From assembly GCF_040026395.1 (NCBI RefSeq), contig NZ_CP157278.1, positions 4,154,001 to 4,218,000 of the forward strand: 64,000 bases of DNA. The letters run 5' to 3'. The DNA is from Pedobacter lusitanus. Lineage in GTDB: Bacteria > Bacteroidota > Bacteroidia > Sphingobacteriales > Sphingobacteriaceae. Below are positions 62,798 through 64,000 of the stretch, in pieces (positions within the stretch are counted from its first letter, which is position 1; each line of letters opens with the position of its first letter). The notes beneath the pieces are model-generated. The model saw nothing but the letters and a program-made list of their open reading frames with translations, did not search any database and was not told where the DNA came from. Both the position numbers and the translations under genes were made by a program.

Positions 62798-63244
62798 ATG
62801 CCGCAAAACAAATTCAGTATATCTTCTCTTTCTTCTTTATTAACGCCAAAATTTCTGGCGTTTATTAAATTTGGAATCACAGGAGTATCCGGACTGATCA
62901 TAGATTTTTCATTGACCTGGTTTTTTAAGGATGAAATGAATTTTAATAAATTCGTTGCTAACGGGATAGGGTTTACTGCGGCTGTTGTCAGTAATTATAT
63001 TATTCACCGTAACTGGACATTTAAGGATAATAAATCAAAAACAGGAATGCAGTTTACTGCCTTTTTTACGGTTTCATTAATTGGCCTGTTTTTAAATTCG
63101 GCTATCATATTTCTATTAAATAATATGCTGTTTGTGAACTTTTATATCAGTAAAGCAGCAGCGATATTCATTGTTTTTTTCTGGAATTTCAGTGCCAACT
63201 ATTTCTTTGTTTTTAAATCTCCTGACAAAGAAAAATCAATCTAA
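62798..63244 (+). CDS. GtrA family membrane protein
   Basis: A 148-residue protein with four predicted membrane helices (about 25-45, 50-70, 85-105, 115-140) and the GtrA signature pattern FIKFGITGVSGLIIDFSLTW, followed by NYIIHRNWTFKDN and FWNFSANYFFVFK. GtrA-type proteins are thought to move polyprenyl-phosphate-linked sugars across the inner membrane for glycosyltransferases that act outside. The gene next to it on the same strand, 8 bases later, encodes such a glycosyltransferase, which supports the role. Confidence 0.92.
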   Translation: MPQNKFSISSLSSLLTPKFLAFIKFGITGVSGLIIDFSLTWFFKDEMNFNKFVANGIGFTAAVVSNYIIHRNWTFKDNKSKTGMQFTAFFTVSLIGLFLNSAIIFLLNNMLFVNFYISKAAAIFIVFFWNFSANYFFVFKSPDKEKSI

Positions 63245-63252
63245 AAATTAAT

Positions 63253-64000
63253 ATGCAGAAAATACTTGCAGATCAGACTACAAAATGGCTTTATCTTTTT
63301 ATAGGTTTTGCTGTATTGCTAAATTTTACGGGGTTATTTGTGACAGTGATCGGACCTGATGGAGCGTTATATGCAACCATAGCTAAGGGTATGGCACAGC
63401 ATAATAATTTCAATGACCTGCTGGTAGAAGGAAAAGACTGGCTGGACAAACCGCATTTTCCATTTTGGATAACGGCTGTTTTCTTCAAAATATTTGGGAT
63501 TAATACCTGGGCTTATAAATTGCCAGGGGTATTGTTTGTCCTGATGGCTGCTGTCTATACTTATAAATTTGCCAGAGAACTCTATACTGAAAGGGTTGGC
63601 TTATGGGCTGCTTTATTACTGCTGACAGCACAGCATATACTCATTTGTACAATGGATGTGCGTGCAGAACCTTTTCTGACAGGTCTCATTATTGCCAGTG
63701 TTTATCATTTTTATAAGTCTTTGGGCAAAAAATGGTTCTGGCATCTGGTTATCGCTTCTGTATTTGCAGCCTGTGCGGTCATGACCAAAGGTATTTTTGC
63801 CTTGATTCCAATCGGTGGGGCAATTGGCGGACATCTGCTGATTAAAAAGAACTGGAAAATGGTGTTTAATTTCAGATGGCTGCTCGCGGCAGTCCTGATC
63901 TTTATCTTTATTCTTCCTGAACTTTACACTTTGTATAATCAGTTTGATCTGCATCCTGATAAGGTTATTTTTGGTCGTCAGGGTGTTTCCGGGATCCGGT
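63253..64000 (+). CDS. GT39/ArnT-like membrane glycosyltransferase (3' truncated)
   Basis: The reading frame from ATG at 63253 runs open to the window edge, showing 249 codons of a protein probably 500 or more residues long. Membrane helix 1 (WLYLFIGFAVLLNFTGLFV) is followed by the periplasmic loop GPDGALYATIAKGM, whose Asp is at the catalytic position of the PMT/ArnT fold, and by DWLDKPHFPFWI, another family motif. Several further membrane helices follow. It would transfer a sugar from polyprenyl phosphate to lipid A or another envelope target. It forms an operon with GtrA. The sugar and acceptor cannot be told. Confidence 0.88.
   Translation, partial: MQKILADQTTKWLYLFIGFAVLLNFTGLFVTVIGPDGALYATIAKGMAQHNNFNDLLVEGKDWLDKPHFPFWITAVFFKIFGINTWAYKLPGVLFVLMAAVYTYKFARELYTERVGLWAALLLLTAQHILICTMDVRAEPFLTGLIIASVYHFYKSLGKKWFWHLVIASVFAACAVMTKGIFALIPIGGAIGGHLLIKKNWKMVFNFRWLLAAVLIFIFILPELYTLYNQFDLHPDKVIFGRQGVSGIR

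Noticed and set aside
1..64000. RNA genes, CRISPR arrays, insertion sequences, prophage, replication origin
   Set aside because: I saw no tRNA cloverleaf or rRNA sequence, no regular spacer-repeat array, no transposase or integrase and no terminal inverted repeats. The only regular short repeat is the 11-bp array at 35762-35837, whose spacing is far too short for CRISPR.

Overview
The window looks like a chromosomal segment of a Bacteroidota bacterium, most likely a Sphingobacteriaceae member close to Pedobacter (an inference from gene content, not a database match). The reasons are type IX secretion (T9SS) sorting domains of both the A and B type, a PorP/SprF protein, promoters of the Bacteroidota form TAnnTTTG, few recognisable Shine-Dalgarno sites, a low-G+C coding style, and a fadN-fadA-fadE operon in a Bacteroidota setting. 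I see no tRNA, rRNA, CRISPR array, insertion sequence, phage or integrase gene. Both ends cut through a gene.

Layout. 1-4.3 kb: a truncated sterol-desaturase-family protein, an Rrf2 regulator with a cysteine cluster, a uroporphyrinogen-III methyltransferase and a secreted subtilase. 4.3-6.8 kb: a minus-strand HTH/NACHT-like NTPase, divergent from the next block. 7.2-21.2 kb: a T9SS surface block made of a 3656-residue Ig-repeat protein with a type B sorting domain, its PorP/SprF partner and a TPR/PD40/OmpA protein. 21.2-27.5 kb: an orphan receiver domain, a YqhD-like aldehyde reductase, a GAF protein, a T9SS type A subtilase, a lipoprotein, a GNAT enzyme and a BadF-type sugar kinase. 27.5-33.1 kb: a minus-strand adaptor/RND/TolC efflux operon that probably runs on into the kinase. 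33.3-39.5 kb: an M61 peptidase, a small beta-barrel protein, a long-chain acyl-CoA ligase and an abundant-looking OmpA protein. 39.7-45.7 kb: marR-fadN-fadA-fadE for fatty-acid beta-oxidation. 45.8-47.2 kb: two FKBP-type lipoproteins.

47.3-51.9 kb is a light-response cluster: a class I photolyase and a TIGR01777 protein on the minus strand, then a DASH cryptochrome and a MerR/cobalamin-binding regulator of CarH/LitR type on the plus strand. 51.9-56.0 kb holds sucA-sucB of the TCA cycle. 56.1-62.6 kb holds envelope and secreted proteins: an outer-membrane protein, a beta-propeller lipoprotein, a head-GIN protein, an M1 peptidase and a CocE/NonD hydrolase. The window ends with GtrA and a truncated GT39-type glycosyltransferase.

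The items most worth following up are the 11-bp-phased repeat array at 35762-35837, the 16-bp hairpin with a six-codon reading frame in the M61 leader, the CarH-like photoreceptor next to two photolyase-family genes, the exact 347-codon super-repeats in the giant adhesin, and the NACHT-like NTPase divergent from it with a perfect inverted repeat between them.
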